Source of the DNA: Mumia flava
GTDB lineage: Bacteria; Actinomycetota; Actinomycetes; Propionibacteriales; Nocardioidaceae
Direction: 5' to 3'
Assembly (NCBI RefSeq): GCF_002797495.1
Contig: NZ_PGEZ01000001.1
Span: 1,860,001-1,924,000 of the forward strand
Length of the DNA: 64,000 bases
Made by a program: the position numbers and the translations under genes. Below the pieces are notes generated by a model. That model was given only the letters and a program-made list of their open reading frames with translations, was not told the DNA's origin and made no database searches. Positions 16,015 through 24,795 of this stretch are shown piece by piece. Within the stretch, counting starts at the first letter, position 1; every line of letters starts with the position of its first letter.

Positions 16015-16506
16015 TCAGCCGGGGATCTCGACGACGACCCGCAGCTGACGCCCGCCCGGCGGGCACGAGGGGCCGTTCGGCTCGACGAGGGCCGGCGTCT
16101 GCGACACCCGCGTGACCGCGATCGCGCGCGCGGTGCGGTCGAGCACCCGTGCGACCACCATCACCGGGGCGTCCGGAAGGTCGATCTCCGCGAAGCCCGT
16201 CATCGTGCCGTCCGGCTCCGTGCGGGCCGAGCAGACCGCGTCCGGGTCCTCGCCCTCGCACCCCTCGTCGACCGCCCGCGTCCCCTCCGTGAGGCCCGCG
16301 ACGCTCCGCTGGCACGCACCGTCCCAGCAGGCACGCAGCCGGACCTGGTTCGCACGCTCCGCCCCGGCGCCGTCGACGACCACACCCACGCCCGAGGGCG
16401 CCCCGATCTCGGTGCACGCCTGCGCTCCGTCGCCGACCGCGGTGCCGCAGCCGAGCAGGAGGGCCAACGGCGCCACCACCAGGAGCGAGCGGGGCCGGAA
16501 TCCCAT
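16015..16506 (-). CDS. putative lipoprotein
   Basis: 163 residues. N-terminal basic residues (MGFRPR), a hydrophobic core and a lipobox LLLGC (Cys20) predict a lipoprotein on the outer face of the membrane. The mature part has several further cysteines (ACTEIG, RACWDGACQ, EGCEGED, AVCSAR), which may pair as disulphides. No recognisable family. ATG at 16506 chosen because it gives a standard lipoprotein signal; a GTG three codons upstream is possible. Stands alone, 122 bp from the ECF42 operon. Confidence 0.6.
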   Translation of the reverse strand: MGFRPRSLLVVAPLALLLGCGTAVGDGAQACTEIGAPSGVGVVVDGAGAERANQVRLRACWDGACQRSVAGLTEGTRAVDEGCEGEDPDAVCSARTEPDGTMTGFAEIDLPDAPVMVVARVLDRTARAIAVTRVSQTPALVEPNGPSCPPGGRQLRVVVEIPG

Positions 16507-16525
16507 CCCGGCCACCCTAGAGAAC

Positions 16526-16561
16526 GACGGCCCCGCCGGTCCAGGGACCGGCGGGGCCGTC
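16526..16561 (-). terminator. rho-independent type hairpin after the acyl-CoA dehydrogenase operon
   Basis: Perfect 16-bp stem GACGGCCCCGCCGGTC / GACCGGCGGGGCCGTC with a 4-base loop, 20 bp beyond the stop of the acyl-CoA dehydrogenase gene at 16581. No U-tract, as is usual for high-GC actinobacteria. Confidence 0.8.
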
Positions 16562-16580
16562 GGGAGGGTCTCGTACGGGA

Positions 16581-17696
16581 TCAGCCGAGCAGCTCGACCA
16601 TCCCGTGGTCCTCGACCGACGCGGTCAGGGCCGCGAGGTGCTGGGCACCGGTGCCGAGGGTGCGCTCCAGCACCGTGAGGCGCGCGGAGTAGTGCCCGAT
16701 CGACGCCTCGGCGGTCATGCCGATGCCTCCGTGCAGCTGGATCGCCTCCTGCCCGATGTGGCGCGCCGTCCGCGACACCTCGGCCTGCACCCGGCTCGCG
16801 ACGACCGGGTCCACGCCACGCTCGGCCAGCGACATCGTCGACCACAGCACCATCGAGCGGGCGAGCTCGAGCGAGACGTACATGTCGGCCGCGCGGAAGG
16901 TGAGCGCCTGGAACTTCGACAGCGTCACGCCGAACTGCTTGCGGGTCTTGAGGTACTCGACCGTGGTGCCCACCGCGGTCTCCATCGCCCCCAGCGCCTC
17001 CGCCGCGAGCGCGACCTGGCTGCACGCGAACGACCCGGCGAGGGCTTCCTCGCCGGCGTCGCCGAGCGGGACGGCCGCCGCACCGTCGAGCACGATCCGC
17101 GCGGCGTACGCCTCGTCGGGCGTCGCGTACGTCGTGCGCGCGACGCCCGCGGCGCTCGCGTCGACGACGAAGACCCGGGTCTGGTCGCCGGCGTCGGCGC
17201 TGACCAGCAGGACGTCGGCGCTGCCGGCGTGCCGGACCGGCTCCTTGACGCCGCTCAGCGTCCAGCCGTCCGCGCCCTCGGTCGCCGTCACGCCGTACGC
17301 GGTGGTGCCGAACGGCGCCCGCGGCTCCGCGTGCGCGATCACCGCGACGGTCTCGCCGGAGGCGATCCGGGGCAGCAGGTCGGCCTTCTGCTCATCGGTC
17401 CCGGCGGCGAGGACGAGCTCGGCAGCCGCGACCACGTCGAGGTACGGCTCGGGGGTCAGCACGCGGCCGATCTCCTGCGCGACGATCGTCAGCTCGATCG
17501 CGCCGGCGCCGGCACCGTCGTACTCCTCGGGGAGGGTGAGGCCGAGCAGGCCCATCTCCGCGATCCGGCCCCAGACCTCGCGGTCCCAGCCGGGCTCGGT
17601 CGCGACGACCTTCTCGCGCCCGTCGGCCGAGGCGGCCAGCAGGGAGCGGACGGCGTCGCGGAGTGCGATCTGCTCGTTGTCCAGGTTGAAGTCCAT
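16581..17696 (-). CDS. acyl-CoA dehydrogenase (FadE type), subunit 2 of a pair
   Basis: 371 residues. Acyl-CoA dehydrogenase fold: N-terminal helices (WGRIAEMGLLGLTLPEEYDGAG), middle beta domain, C-terminal helices (VEYLKTRKQFGVTLSKFQALTFRAADMYV; QLHGGIGMTAE). The position of the usual catalytic Glu (YEGT in medium-chain enzymes) is glycine (HGGI). The middle domain is short and diverged. Such subunits occur in actinobacterial alpha2-beta2 acyl-CoA dehydrogenases, where two genes make one active site. It lies 9 bp after its partner. Substrate not known; branched-chain or sterol side-chain acyl-CoAs are typical for this type. Confidence 0.83.
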   Translation of the reverse strand: MDFNLDNEQIALRDAVRSLLAASADGREKVVATEPGWDREVWGRIAEMGLLGLTLPEEYDGAGAGAIELTIVAQEIGRVLTPEPYLDVVAAAELVLAAGTDEQKADLLPRIASGETVAVIAHAEPRAPFGTTAYGVTATEGADGWTLSGVKEPVRHAGSADVLLVSADAGDQTRVFVVDASAAGVARTTYATPDEAYAARIVLDGAAAVPLGDAGEEALAGSFACSQVALAAEALGAMETAVGTTVEYLKTRKQFGVTLSKFQALTFRAADMYVSLELARSMVLWSTMSLAERGVDPVVASRVQAEVSRTARHIGQEAIQLHGGIGMTAEASIGHYSARLTVLERTLGTGAQHLAALTASVEDHGMVELLG

Positions 17697-17705
17697 GTCA
17701 GCCCC

Positions 17706-18881
17706 TCACAGTCCCAGGATCGTCGAGGCGATGATGCTGCGCTGGATCTCGTTGGACCCGCCGTAGATCGACGCCTTGCGGAGGTTCAGGTAGGTCGGCA
17801 CGGAGTGCTGCGCCCAGTCGGGGACGTCCCCGGCTCCGTCGGCCCCGGAGGCGATCGCGTCGCCGCCGGCGATGTCGACCGCGAGCTCGCTGACGTCCTG
17901 CTGGAGCTGGGTGCCGCGGAGCTTGAGGATCGAGCTGACCGGGTCGGGCTTGCCGTCCTTCGAGTTGCCGGCGACACGCAGCGCGGTCAGCTCGAGCGCC
18001 ACGAGCTCGTTCTCGAGGGCGGCGATCCGGCCGCCGAGCACGGGGTCGTCGATCGGGCGCGAACCGTCGGCCAGCGGCGCCGAGGCGTGCTCCTTGGCGA
18101 GCGCGAGCCGCAGCTTCGTGGCGCCGACCGGGGCGACGCCGACCCGCTCGTTGCCGAGCAGGAACTTCGCGTAGTCCCAGCCGTGGTTCTCCTCGCCGAC
18201 GAGCTGGTCGGCGGGGACCCGCACGTCCTCGAAGAAGACCTCGTTGACCTCGTACCCGCCGTCGATCAGCTTGATCGGGCGGACCGTGACGCCGGGAGTG
18301 TCCATCTCGAACAGCAGCATCGAGATGCCCTGCTGCTTCTTCGGAGCGTCCGGGTTGGTCCGGACCAGGCAGAAGATCCAGTCGGCGTACTGGCCGAGGG
18401 TGGTCCAGGTTTTCTGGCCGTTCACGACCCACTCGTCGCCGTCGCGCACGGCCTTGGTGCGCAGCGACGCCAGGTCGGAGCCGGCGTCGGGCTCGGAGAA
18501 GCCCTGGCACCACCAGATGTCGAGGTTCGCGGTGGCGGGCAGGAAGCGCTCCTTCTGCGCCTGCGAGCCGAACGCCGCGATCACGGGGCCGATCATGCTG
18601 GCGTTGAAGGCGAGGGGGGCCGGGACGCCGGCTGCCTGCATCTCCTCGTGCCACAGGTGGCGCTGGAGCGGGGTCCAGTCCTTGCCGCCCCACTCGACCG
18701 GCCAGTTCGGGACGGCGAGACCGGCAGCGTTGAGGATCTGCTGCGCCTCGACGATCTGGTCCTTCGTGAGGTGATCACCGTTGCGAACGGTGGACCGGAT
18801 CGACTCCGGCACCTTGGTCGTGAAGAACTCCCGCAGCTCGCTCTGGAGCCGGGCGTCCTCCGATGTCAGCGCGAGCCTCAT
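17706..18881 (-). CDS. acyl-CoA dehydrogenase (FadE type), subunit 1 of a pair
   Basis: 391 residues. It keeps the flavin/substrate motif WWCQGFSEPDAGSDLASLRT, NGQKTWTTLGQYADW, and the C-terminal SIYGGSNEIQRSIIA. The glycine replaces the usual catalytic glutamate of YEGT, so the base must come from another position, as in the mycobacterial heterotetramers. First gene of a two-gene operon behind a TetR-type palindrome (18929-18942). The products probably assemble together. Confidence 0.85.
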   Translation of the reverse strand: MRLALTSEDARLQSELREFFTTKVPESIRSTVRNGDHLTKDQIVEAQQILNAAGLAVPNWPVEWGGKDWTPLQRHLWHEEMQAAGVPAPLAFNASMIGPVIAAFGSQAQKERFLPATANLDIWWCQGFSEPDAGSDLASLRTKAVRDGDEWVVNGQKTWTTLGQYADWIFCLVRTNPDAPKKQQGISMLLFEMDTPGVTVRPIKLIDGGYEVNEVFFEDVRVPADQLVGEENHGWDYAKFLLGNERVGVAPVGATKLRLALAKEHASAPLADGSRPIDDPVLGGRIAALENELVALELTALRVAGNSKDGKPDPVSSILKLRGTQLQQDVSELAVDIAGGDAIASGADGAGDVPDWAQHSVPTYLNLRKASIYGGSNEIQRSIIASTILGL

Positions 18882-18928
18882 CGTGCGCTCTCCTGTGGAC
18901 GGACGGATGTGACGCCATCCACCCTAGG

Positions 18929-18942
18929 TAAGCGACCGCTTA
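18929..18942. promoter_or_regulatory. inverted repeat upstream of acyl-CoA dehydrogenase pair, TetR-type operator
   Basis: TAAGCGACCGCTTA, 6-base perfect arms around a 2-base centre, 47 bp before the ATG at 18881. Size and position suit a TetR-family repressor, the usual regulator of fadE genes in actinobacteria. No regulator gene is adjacent. Confidence 0.55.
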
Positions 18943-19035
18943 TCTGTCGAACCGGGGTCGTCCGGCGGGTCCGGGAGCGCTCGCGGCCGCACGCGGCGGC
19001 GCAGGGTCGGGCAGCGTCACCGGGGCATTGGGAAA

Positions 19036-19124
19036 CCCCGGCCGCTACCGACGGGGGATACAGCAGCGACCGGGGCCTGAGAGGAGGCTACTTGAATCTG
19101 AACAGTCGCTCAAGAAGGCCCTGA
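19036..19124 (+). other. structured segment with strong ribosome site and a 10-codon ORF
   Basis: Within the 289-bp gap 18882-19170. CCCCGGCCGCT (19036-19046) can pair with AGCGACCGGGG (19065-19075) with one mismatch. It is followed by GAGGAGG (19081-19087) and, four bases on, TTG opening a 10-codon frame (LNLNSRSRRP) that ends at 19124. No plus-strand gene follows. It could be a leader of a lost gene, a small peptide or chance. Nothing else is recognised in the gap apart from the operator at 18929. Confidence 0.25.
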
Positions 19125-19170
19125 AGTGACCTGGGTCACCCCTGGGAGGCGGCCTCCCGGGCCGTTCCGC

Positions 19171-20031
19171 TCAGCGAACCGTGACCTGCCGCGAGGCGAG
19201 GCCGTTGCGGGCCTGACGCTGCTCCGACGTCAGCGGAGAAGCGTCGGCGAGCGCCTCGTCCAGGCGTTCCCGGAGACGGACCGCAGGCTCGGCGATCGAC
19301 TCCGCGCCACCACGATCCTCCAGCTCCCAGACCGGCACGAGCAAGCCGTGCGCCCTGAACGAGCCGATGAGCCGGGTCGACGGCGCCAGGCGGTCGGCAT
19401 CGACCACGTGGAGTCGGGCGAGCGCCGACAGCAGGGCGTCCTCGTCGTGCGGCATCACCCACCGCAGGTACTCGCGATCACCCAGGCTCGCCCAGTACGC
19501 GCCGTCGACGCCCTCGAGCCGCTCGGTCGGCGCGACCATCTCGTTCGCCTGCTCGATCGCCGCCGCGACCGCCCCGCCGGCGTCCTCGGCACCCTCGGTC
19601 CAGTAGTCGAAACCGTCGTGGACGGTCACGTCGAACGCGCTGTCCGGGTCCACGAGCTCCTGCAGCAGAGGCCCGGCCCCGGGGTCGGTCACCGCGATCT
19701 CGGTCCCGGGCTCGGTCGCCAGCCCGACCTCGACGGCCCGAGCCAGGTCGCGGCTCGGGTCACCGAAGTTGTGGTTGACCTGGAGGCCGATCCACATCTC
19801 GCCGTCCTGGCGCACGAGACCCGCGGCGGCCGACGGCAGCAGCGTGCAGACCTTGACGTCGGTCTCCGACGCGACGGACTCGCGCAGCCGGACCGAGGCC
19901 GTCGCAGCCGGGACGAACTCGCGCAGGGCGACCCAGTCCACCTCACCAGGCATCCCGTCGAAGGTACGGGGCCGGAACGGGACCCGCTCGGTCTTCTGCG
20001 GCTTGACGCGTCGGCGCGATCGCTTGCCCAT
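19171..20031 (-). CDS. DUF5926 family protein
   Basis: 286 residues starting with a very basic tail (MGKRSRRRVKPQKTERVPFRPRTFDG), then an acidic, soluble protein without membrane segments. This matches the actinobacteria-specific DUF5926 family, sometimes mis-annotated as SecA-related. No catalytic motif is evident. The ATG at 20031 follows TGGGAGTC; the membrane protein gene upstream ends 83 bp earlier, so they may be co-transcribed. Confidence 0.7.
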   Translation of the reverse strand: MGKRSRRRVKPQKTERVPFRPRTFDGMPGEVDWVALREFVPAATASVRLRESVASETDVKVCTLLPSAAAGLVRQDGEMWIGLQVNHNFGDPSRDLARAVEVGLATEPGTEIAVTDPGAGPLLQELVDPDSAFDVTVHDGFDYWTEGAEDAGGAVAAAIEQANEMVAPTERLEGVDGAYWASLGDREYLRWVMPHDEDALLSALARLHVVDADRLAPSTRLIGSFRAHGLLVPVWELEDRGGAESIAEPAVRLRERLDEALADASPLTSEQRQARNGLASRQVTVR

Positions 20032-20114
20032 CGTGGGAGTCTCCTCGTCGAGATCGTGGTGGTGGTCGCCGGCACGATGCCGGAGCCGCAGGCAGCGCGG
20101 GTGCGCCGTGGGCG

Positions 20115-21356
20115 CTAGTCGTCCGACGACCGCCAGGGCGAGTCCGGCTCGCGACGCGACGGCTGCCACCAGCCGGACTGGTCCTCGTCGCCGGCCTGCT
20201 CGTCCTGGGCCGGCGGGACGGCCGGCTGCTCCTGGGTCGCCTCGGCCGGGTCGGGTGCAGGCGCAGGCGCAGGCGGCGCCTCGTACGACTCGGTGCCCGT
20301 CGGCTGGTCCGGGGCGGGCTCCGGCTCGCCCCAGGCCGCATGCTCGCCGTGCGCGGGTGCGGGATCGCCCCAGGCGGCGGGCTGCTCCTGCGGAGCCGGG
20401 GCCGGCGGCGTCGAGGGCTGCTCCTGCGGGTACGCCTGCCCGTAGGGCTGGTCGTACGGCCCCCGGCCGTGCTGACCGTAGGACTGCTGGGGCGGCTGGG
20501 CGTACGGATCGCCGTAGGGCTGCTGACCGTACTGCTGCTGACCGTAGGGCTGCTGGCCGTACGGGTCCCCGTAGGACTGCTGACCGTACTGCTGCTGACC
20601 GTACGGGTCGCCGTACGGCTGCTGGGCGTACGGCTGCTGACCGTACGGCTGCTGACCGGACGACTGCTGGGCGTAGGGCTGCTGGGGGGGCTGGCCGTAC
20701 GGCGCACCCGGCGACGGGGCCGGTGCGCGGTCCGCGACCGGCCGGGGTCGCATCGTCAGGGAGATCACGCCGAAGAGCAGGCCGAGCGCGATCGTCAGCA
20801 TGCCGAGCCCGACAGCGACGTAGCCGTCCGCAGCGGTCCCGACCTCGTCGACGGAGTCGACGCCCGACGACATCATCGCGCCGATCACGGTCACGACGAG
20901 ACCGGCCGCGACGATCACCCAGCCGATCCAGCCGACCACGGTGCGGCCGTGCCCCTTCGCCATGGCCAGCACCCAGGCGGCGACCGCGAGCAGCATCGCC
21001 AGCACGACGAGCACGACGAGGATGACGTTCACGGCGTCGCTCGTCTCGGCGGCACTCTGCGCCACCGAGCCCGGATCGTCCGCGAGGTCGGCGAAGATCC
21101 CTCGCCGCGCCGACAGCGCGAAGAATCCGTACACGACCGCCATCAGCAGAGCAGGGACCAGCGCGATCGCGCCGACGACACCCCAGCGGGAGGTCTGCGC
21201 GCGATCGTCGGTCCGCGGCTCGGGCGGGACCGGAGGCATCGACCAGGCCTGCGTCGGCTCGGGCCGGGACGGGTCGGCGTTCCAGCTCGCCGGGGCTCCG
21301 CCGGGGTGCGGAACGCCGGGGTCCGACCCGTACGGGCCTGGATGGCCTTGCGCCAT
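20115..21356 (-). CDS. membrane protein with proline/glutamine-rich QPYG repeat tail
   Basis: 413 residues. A Pro/Gly-rich cytoplasmic start (about 55 residues) precedes four predicted membrane segments ([79 protein letters not shown]). The tail is low-complexity: about 20 imperfect QQPYGQ/GDPY units (about residues 218-310; DNA 20431-20702), then a Pro/Ala/Glu-rich stretch to the end. Similar tails in actinobacterial membrane proteins interact with cell-wall or division complexes, but the role here is unknown. The nucleotide repeats of the tail make copy-number variation likely. Confidence 0.7.
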   Translation of the reverse strand: MAQGHPGPYGSDPGVPHPGGAPASWNADPSRPEPTQAWSMPPVPPEPRTDDRAQTSRWGVVGAIALVPALLMAVVYGFFALSARRGIFADLADDPGSVAQSAAETSDAVNVILVVLVVLAMLLAVAAWVLAMAKGHGRTVVGWIGWVIVAAGLVVTVIGAMMSSGVDSVDEVGTAADGYVAVGLGMLTIALGLLFGVISLTMRPRPVADRAPAPSPGAPYGQPPQQPYAQQSSGQQPYGQQPYAQQPYGDPYGQQQYGQQSYGDPYGQQPYGQQQYGQQPYGDPYAQPPQQSYGQHGRGPYDQPYGQAYPQEQPSTPPAPAPQEQPAAWGDPAPAHGEHAAWGEPEPAPDQPTGTESYEAPPAPAPAPDPAEATQEQPAVPPAQDEQAGDEDQSGWWQPSRREPDSPWRSSDD

Positions 21357-21464
21357 GGGTCCTCCTCGCTCGGCCGACGGCGGCAGCCTCAGCGTAACGA
21401 ACCTGCACGTCGGCGGCGTGTCACCCGTCCGCCGGGCCCTCGACGCGGCTGGCACGATGGAGGC

Positions 21465-21791
21465 ATGTACGAGGTGTCCGTTCCCACTGTGACCGTCGAC
21501 GGCGTTCCCGACCCGCTGCCCGCCGATCTCGTCGTGCTCGACGTCCGCGAACCCGACGAGTGGTCGACCGGCCACATCGCCGGTGCCGTCCACATCCCCC
21601 TCGGGACCCTTCCGGGCCGCGTCGCCGAGGTCTCCGGCAACGCCCAGGTTCTCGTGTACTGCCACCTGGGCGGCCGGTCCGCCCAGGCCACCGCCTACCT
21701 CCAGCGCAACGGCGTGGACGCGGTCAACCTCGCCGGCGGCGTCGACGCCTGGACGGCCGCGGGCCGCGACCTGGTCCGGCCCCAGGCCTGA
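21465..21791 (+). CDS. rhodanese-like sulfurtransferase, single domain
   Basis: 108 residues. Rhodanese domain: [23 protein letters not shown], active-site cysteine in VYCHLGGRS, and [10 protein letters not shown] near the end. Transfers sulfur from thiosulfate or a persulfide carrier; substrate unknown. ATG at 21465 follows GGAGG. It is convergent with fpg, only 10 bp apart, and divergent from the membrane protein gene. Confidence 0.87.
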   Translation: MYEVSVPTVTVDGVPDPLPADLVVLDVREPDEWSTGHIAGAVHIPLGTLPGRVAEVSGNAQVLVYCHLGGRSAQATAYLQRNGVDAVNLAGGVDAWTAAGRDLVRPQA

Positions 21792-21801
21792 CCCGCCGGT
21801 C

Positions 21802-22692
21802 TCAGCGCAGCAGCTTCGACATCCTGCGGTCGGCGAGGGGTTTCCCGCCGGTCTGGCAGGTCGGGCAGTACTGCAGCGACGAGTCCGCGAACGACACCTC
21901 GCGGATCGTGTCACCGCAGACGTCGCACGTCTCGCCCGTGCGGCCGTGCACCCGCAGACCCGACTTCTTCTCCGCCTTGAGCTCCGAGGCCGCCAGCCCC
22001 GCGGAGCGCGCGAGCGCGTCGCGCAGCGTCGAGCCGATCGCGTCGTAGAGGACGGCGAGCATCTCGGGGGACGCCAGCACGCTGCTCGCGGGCGTGAACG
22101 GAGACATCGTCGCGGCGTGCAGGATCTCGTCGGAGTAGGCGTTGCCGATCCCGGCGACCTGGGACTGGTCGCGCAGCACGCCCTTGATCTGGCTCCGTCC
22201 GGCCGCGGCGAGGATCTGCTCGAGCACCTCCGGCGTGAAGTCGTCGGCGAGCGGGTCGGGACCCAGCCGCGCGATCCCGGGCACCTCCTGCGGATCGCGG
22301 ACCACCGAGACGGCCAGACCCTTCTTCGTCCCGGCCTCGGTGAGGTCGAACCCCGCGCCGTCGTCCAGCACGACCCGGAGCGCGAGCGGGTTCTTCGCGC
22401 CGCCCATCCGCGGCGGTGCCGTGGGTTGGCTGTCCTTCCAGCGCAGCCAGCCGGCCCGGGCGAGGTGGATCACCAGGTGCAGTCCGCCGGCCTCGATGTC
22501 GATGAACTTCCCGTGCCTGCTCACGTCGTCGACCACGAGCCCGGCGAGCGACTGCGGCGGCGGGTCGTACGTCTTGAGCACGCTCACGTTGACCGGGAGG
22601 ACGGAGACGATCGCACGCGGTTCGGCACCGTCGACCCCCAGCCGGGTCCGCAGGTCGGCGACCAGGGAGGCCACCTCGGGAAGCTCGGGCAC
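21802..22692 (-). CDS. formamidopyrimidine-DNA glycosylase / endonuclease VIII family
   Basis: 296 residues, GTG start. N-terminal PELPEV (proline nucleophile Pro2, Glu3), helix-two-turn-helix in the middle, and a C-terminal zinc finger CDVCGD ... CPTC followed by Q. Removes oxidised bases and cleaves the strand by beta-elimination. The finger ends [21 protein letters not shown], longer than typical Fpg, so an Nei-like activity is also possible. Confidence 0.87.
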   Translation of the reverse strand: MPELPEVASLVADLRTRLGVDGAEPRAIVSVLPVNVSVLKTYDPPPQSLAGLVVDDVSRHGKFIDIEAGGLHLVIHLARAGWLRWKDSQPTAPPRMGGAKNPLALRVVLDDGAGFDLTEAGTKKGLAVSVVRDPQEVPGIARLGPDPLADDFTPEVLEQILAAAGRSQIKGVLRDQSQVAGIGNAYSDEILHAATMSPFTPASSVLASPEMLAVLYDAIGSTLRDALARSAGLAASELKAEKKSGLRVHGRTGETCDVCGDTIREVSFADSSLQYCPTCQTGGKPLADRRMSKLLR

Positions 22693-22729
22693 CTCACCAG
22701 TGTGCCGCAGAACCCCGGTCCACGGAACG

Positions 22730-22768
22730 GAGAAGGACCCCGTCGCCGCAGCGATCGGGGTCCTTCTC
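22730..22768 (-). terminator. hairpin terminator after the HU gene
   Basis: 13-bp perfect stem GAGAAGGACCCCG / CGGGGTCCTTCTC with a 13-base loop, 15 bp beyond the HU stop. In the opposite direction it lies just before fpg. Confidence 0.8.
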
Positions 22769-22783
22769 GAGGCTCGTCGGCCG

Positions 22784-23056
22784 TTACTTGACGGCGTTCT
22801 TGAGCTTGCTGCCCGCGGTGACCTTCACGCCGAATCCGGCGGGGATCTCCAGGGTCTCGCCGGTCGCGGGGTTGCGCCCGGTGCGCGCCGCACGCTCGAC
22901 CCGCTCGACGGTCAGGAGGCCAGGGATCTGGACCTTCTCGCCCTTGCCGGCGGCGTCGATCAGGGTGTCTCCGAGGGCGCTGAGGACCGAGTCGGCGTCG
23001 GCCTTGGTGGTGCCCGCGCGCTCGGCGATCGCGGCTACGAGTTCAGTTCGGTTCAC
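22784..23056 (-). CDS. hup: nucleoid-associated protein HU
   Basis: 90 residues from a GTG with GGAGG upstream. The canonical HU sequence is complete: MNRTELVAAIAERAGTTKADA at the start and the DNA-binding arm GRNPATGETLEIPA. It lacks the long Lys/Ala tail of mycobacterial HupB. Compacts DNA and assists recombination and repair. Own promoter at 23173-23200. Confidence 0.92.
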   Translation of the reverse strand: MNRTELVAAIAERAGTTKADADSVLSALGDTLIDAAGKGEKVQIPGLLTVERVERAARTGRNPATGETLEIPAGFGVKVTAGSKLKNAVK

Positions 23057-23172
23057 GGGAATCCTCCGACTCCGATGGTGGTCAGTTCTGTCTGGCGCAC
23101 CACCAGCATAGGAAGCCAGGGGCGGAATCCCCCGTATTTCCGGCCTCCACGCCGGTGTGGCGCCTCGCTGAG

Positions 23173-23200
23173 ACAGTAGAACACCTTCGGCTGAAGTCAA
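23173..23200 (-). promoter_or_regulatory. sigma-A type promoter of the HU gene
   Basis: TTGACT (23200-23195) and TACTGT (23178-23173) are separated by 16 bp on the minus strand. The -35 box overlaps the aat stop. The predicted start of transcription leaves an untranslated leader of about 110 bases. A second -10-like TATGCT occurs nearer the gene. Confidence 0.6.
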
Positions 23201-23868
23201 CGCCACGGGGCCGGGAGCGGTGTGTCGAGCACCTGTGGGAGGACCGCCAGGTACGCGTCGCGCGACCACGCCTGGACCCCCAACGAAGCCAGGTGGTCGG
23301 TCCGCCACTGGGTGTCGATCAGACGCGGCCCGGCGCCGTCGGCGGCGATCAGCTCGACCAGTCCGACCAGAGCCGCCTTGGACGCGTCGGTGACCCGGTG
23401 AAACATGCTCTCACCTGCGAAGAGACCGCCGATCGCCACGCCGTACAACCCGCCTGCCAGAGCGCCGTCAGCCGTGCGGGCCTCGATCGAGTGGGCCCAC
23501 CCGAGCTCGTGCAGCCGGCCGTACGCGGAGGCGATCGCGTCGTCGATCCAGCCCCCCTCGCGACGGGGGTCCGCGCAGGCCTCGACCACCTCCGCGAAGG
23601 CGGTGTCGACGGTGATCGTGAAACGGCGCGCCGACTTCCGCAGCGAGCGCGACACGCGGAGGTCGTCAGGACGCAGGACCCCGCGCTCCAGCGGCGACCA
23701 CCACCCCATCGGCCCCCCTGGCTCGGTCGGCATCGGGAACAGCGCGGAACGATAGGCGTGGACCAGCGTGGTCGGCTCGAGGTCCGCCCCGATCCCCACG
23801 AAGTCGTCGTCCGGCCACTCGTCGGGAGAGAAGTCCCAGCGCGTCGGTCCGAGCGGCACGGGTGTCAC
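23197..23868 (-). CDS. aat: leucyl/phenylalanyl-tRNA--protein transferase
   Basis: 223 residues. Adds Leu or Phe to proteins with N-terminal Arg or Lys, creating N-degrons for ClpS/ClpAP. Family motifs: RWDFSPDEWPDDDFVGIGADL, YRSALFPMP, WWSPLERGVL, GWIDDAIASAYGRLHELGWAHS, GGLYGVAIGGLFAGESMFHR, and DTQWRTDHLASLG. Length is the family norm. Confidence 0.93.
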   Translation of the reverse strand: MTPVPLGPTRWDFSPDEWPDDDFVGIGADLEPTTLVHAYRSALFPMPTEPGGPMGWWSPLERGVLRPDDLRVSRSLRKSARRFTITVDTAFAEVVEACADPRREGGWIDDAIASAYGRLHELGWAHSIEARTADGALAGGLYGVAIGGLFAGESMFHRVTDASKAALVGLVELIAADGAGPRLIDTQWRTDHLASLGVQAWSRDAYLAVLPQVLDTPLPAPWR

Positions 23869-23946
23869 GACTGCGACTCTAGCCAGCGGCGACCGGCGTG
23901 GCGCTGCGGCTGCCGCCTAGGATGGCGGTGGACGCAGGAGGTGGCC

Positions 23947-24648
23947 GTGGGGATCGCGAAGTCGGCGGCGAAGTTCGTCGCGCCACGGGTGGCGATGGCC
24001 GCGGGCCCGAAAGCCACGTCCGGCTACATCCGCGTGCTGCTCGACCGCGCGATCGACGGAGTCGGCCCGTGGCGGGCCGTCTGGCAGACGGCCGACGAGC
24101 GCCTGGCGCTGGCCGGTGGCGACGTCGAGGCGGCCATCGACGTGATGGTCGCGAACCACGTCCGCTACGCCGGCGCCCAGGGGTTCGTGACGAACCTCGG
24201 CGGCGCGTACGCGATGGCGGTGACCATCCCCGCGAACGTCGCCGGCCTCGCGCTGCTGCAGTGCCACCTGGCGGCCGGGATCGCGTACCTGCGGGGCTAC
24301 GACCTGTCCGACCCCCGCGTCCGCAACGCGGTCATGGCGACGCTGCTCGGGCGCGACCAGGTGGAGAAGATGGTCCGCTCGGGCGCGCTGCCGTCGACCC
24401 CGATGGGGCTCGCGACCTCCCCGGTGCACGACCCGGCGCTCGACGAGAAGGTCGCCCGGGAGGTCACGCAGGCGCTGTTCGGGCGGGTCTCCGGCAAGCA
24501 GGGCGCGTCGATGCTGGTCCGGCGGATCCCGCTGCTGGGCGGCGGGGTGGGCCTGGTCGCGGACGCGGTCGGCACCGGCCGGCTCGCATCGTACGTCCGC
24601 GAGGAGCTCCGCGACCGGCGGCTCGGCCAGGACCCGCACGGACGCTGA
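23947..24648 (+). CDS. EcsC-family protein
   Basis: 233 residues. Start GTG at 23947 is five bases after GGAGG; a GTG at 23941 is an alternative. The central hydrophobic stretch NLGGAYAMAVTIPANVAGLALLQCHLAAGIAYLRGYDL and the later GGGVGLVADAVGTGRLASYVREE fit the EcsC family, named for a Bacillus ABC transporter partner but of unknown function. May be membrane-associated. Divergent from aat with a 78-bp gap. Confidence 0.65.
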   Translation: MGIAKSAAKFVAPRVAMAAGPKATSGYIRVLLDRAIDGVGPWRAVWQTADERLALAGGDVEAAIDVMVANHVRYAGAQGFVTNLGGAYAMAVTIPANVAGLALLQCHLAAGIAYLRGYDLSDPRVRNAVMATLLGRDQVEKMVRSGALPSTPMGLATSPVHDPALDEKVAREVTQALFGRVSGKQGASMLVRRIPLLGGGVGLVADAVGTGRLASYVREELRDRRLGQDPHGR

Positions 24649-24795
24649 GCGCCACGCGTGGATCGATCCGTGCCAACAACACACAGGTGACCCTGCGGGC
24701 GTGCTCCAATACCGGTGGGTTCCAGGGCCGACGGTCCGTCGGAGCCGCACGGTGACCCCGACACCGCGCACCACGAAGTCGAAGGAGTCACCATC

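Noticed and set aside
18944-18952. TGTCGAAC, like the ECF42 -35 element
   Set aside because: On the wrong strand for the adjacent gene and no -10 partner; a similar TTCGACATCC string lies inside fpg, so the motif is common in this genome.
19144-19158. GGGAGG-CGG-CCTCCC as a terminator of the DUF5926 gene
   Set aside because: Only six pairs with a 3-base loop; too weak to call against the G/C background.
19163-19180. GTTCCGCTCAGCGAAC, close to the pobA operator
   Set aside because: It overlaps the stop codon of the DUF5926 gene and is not before any start codon; most likely chance.
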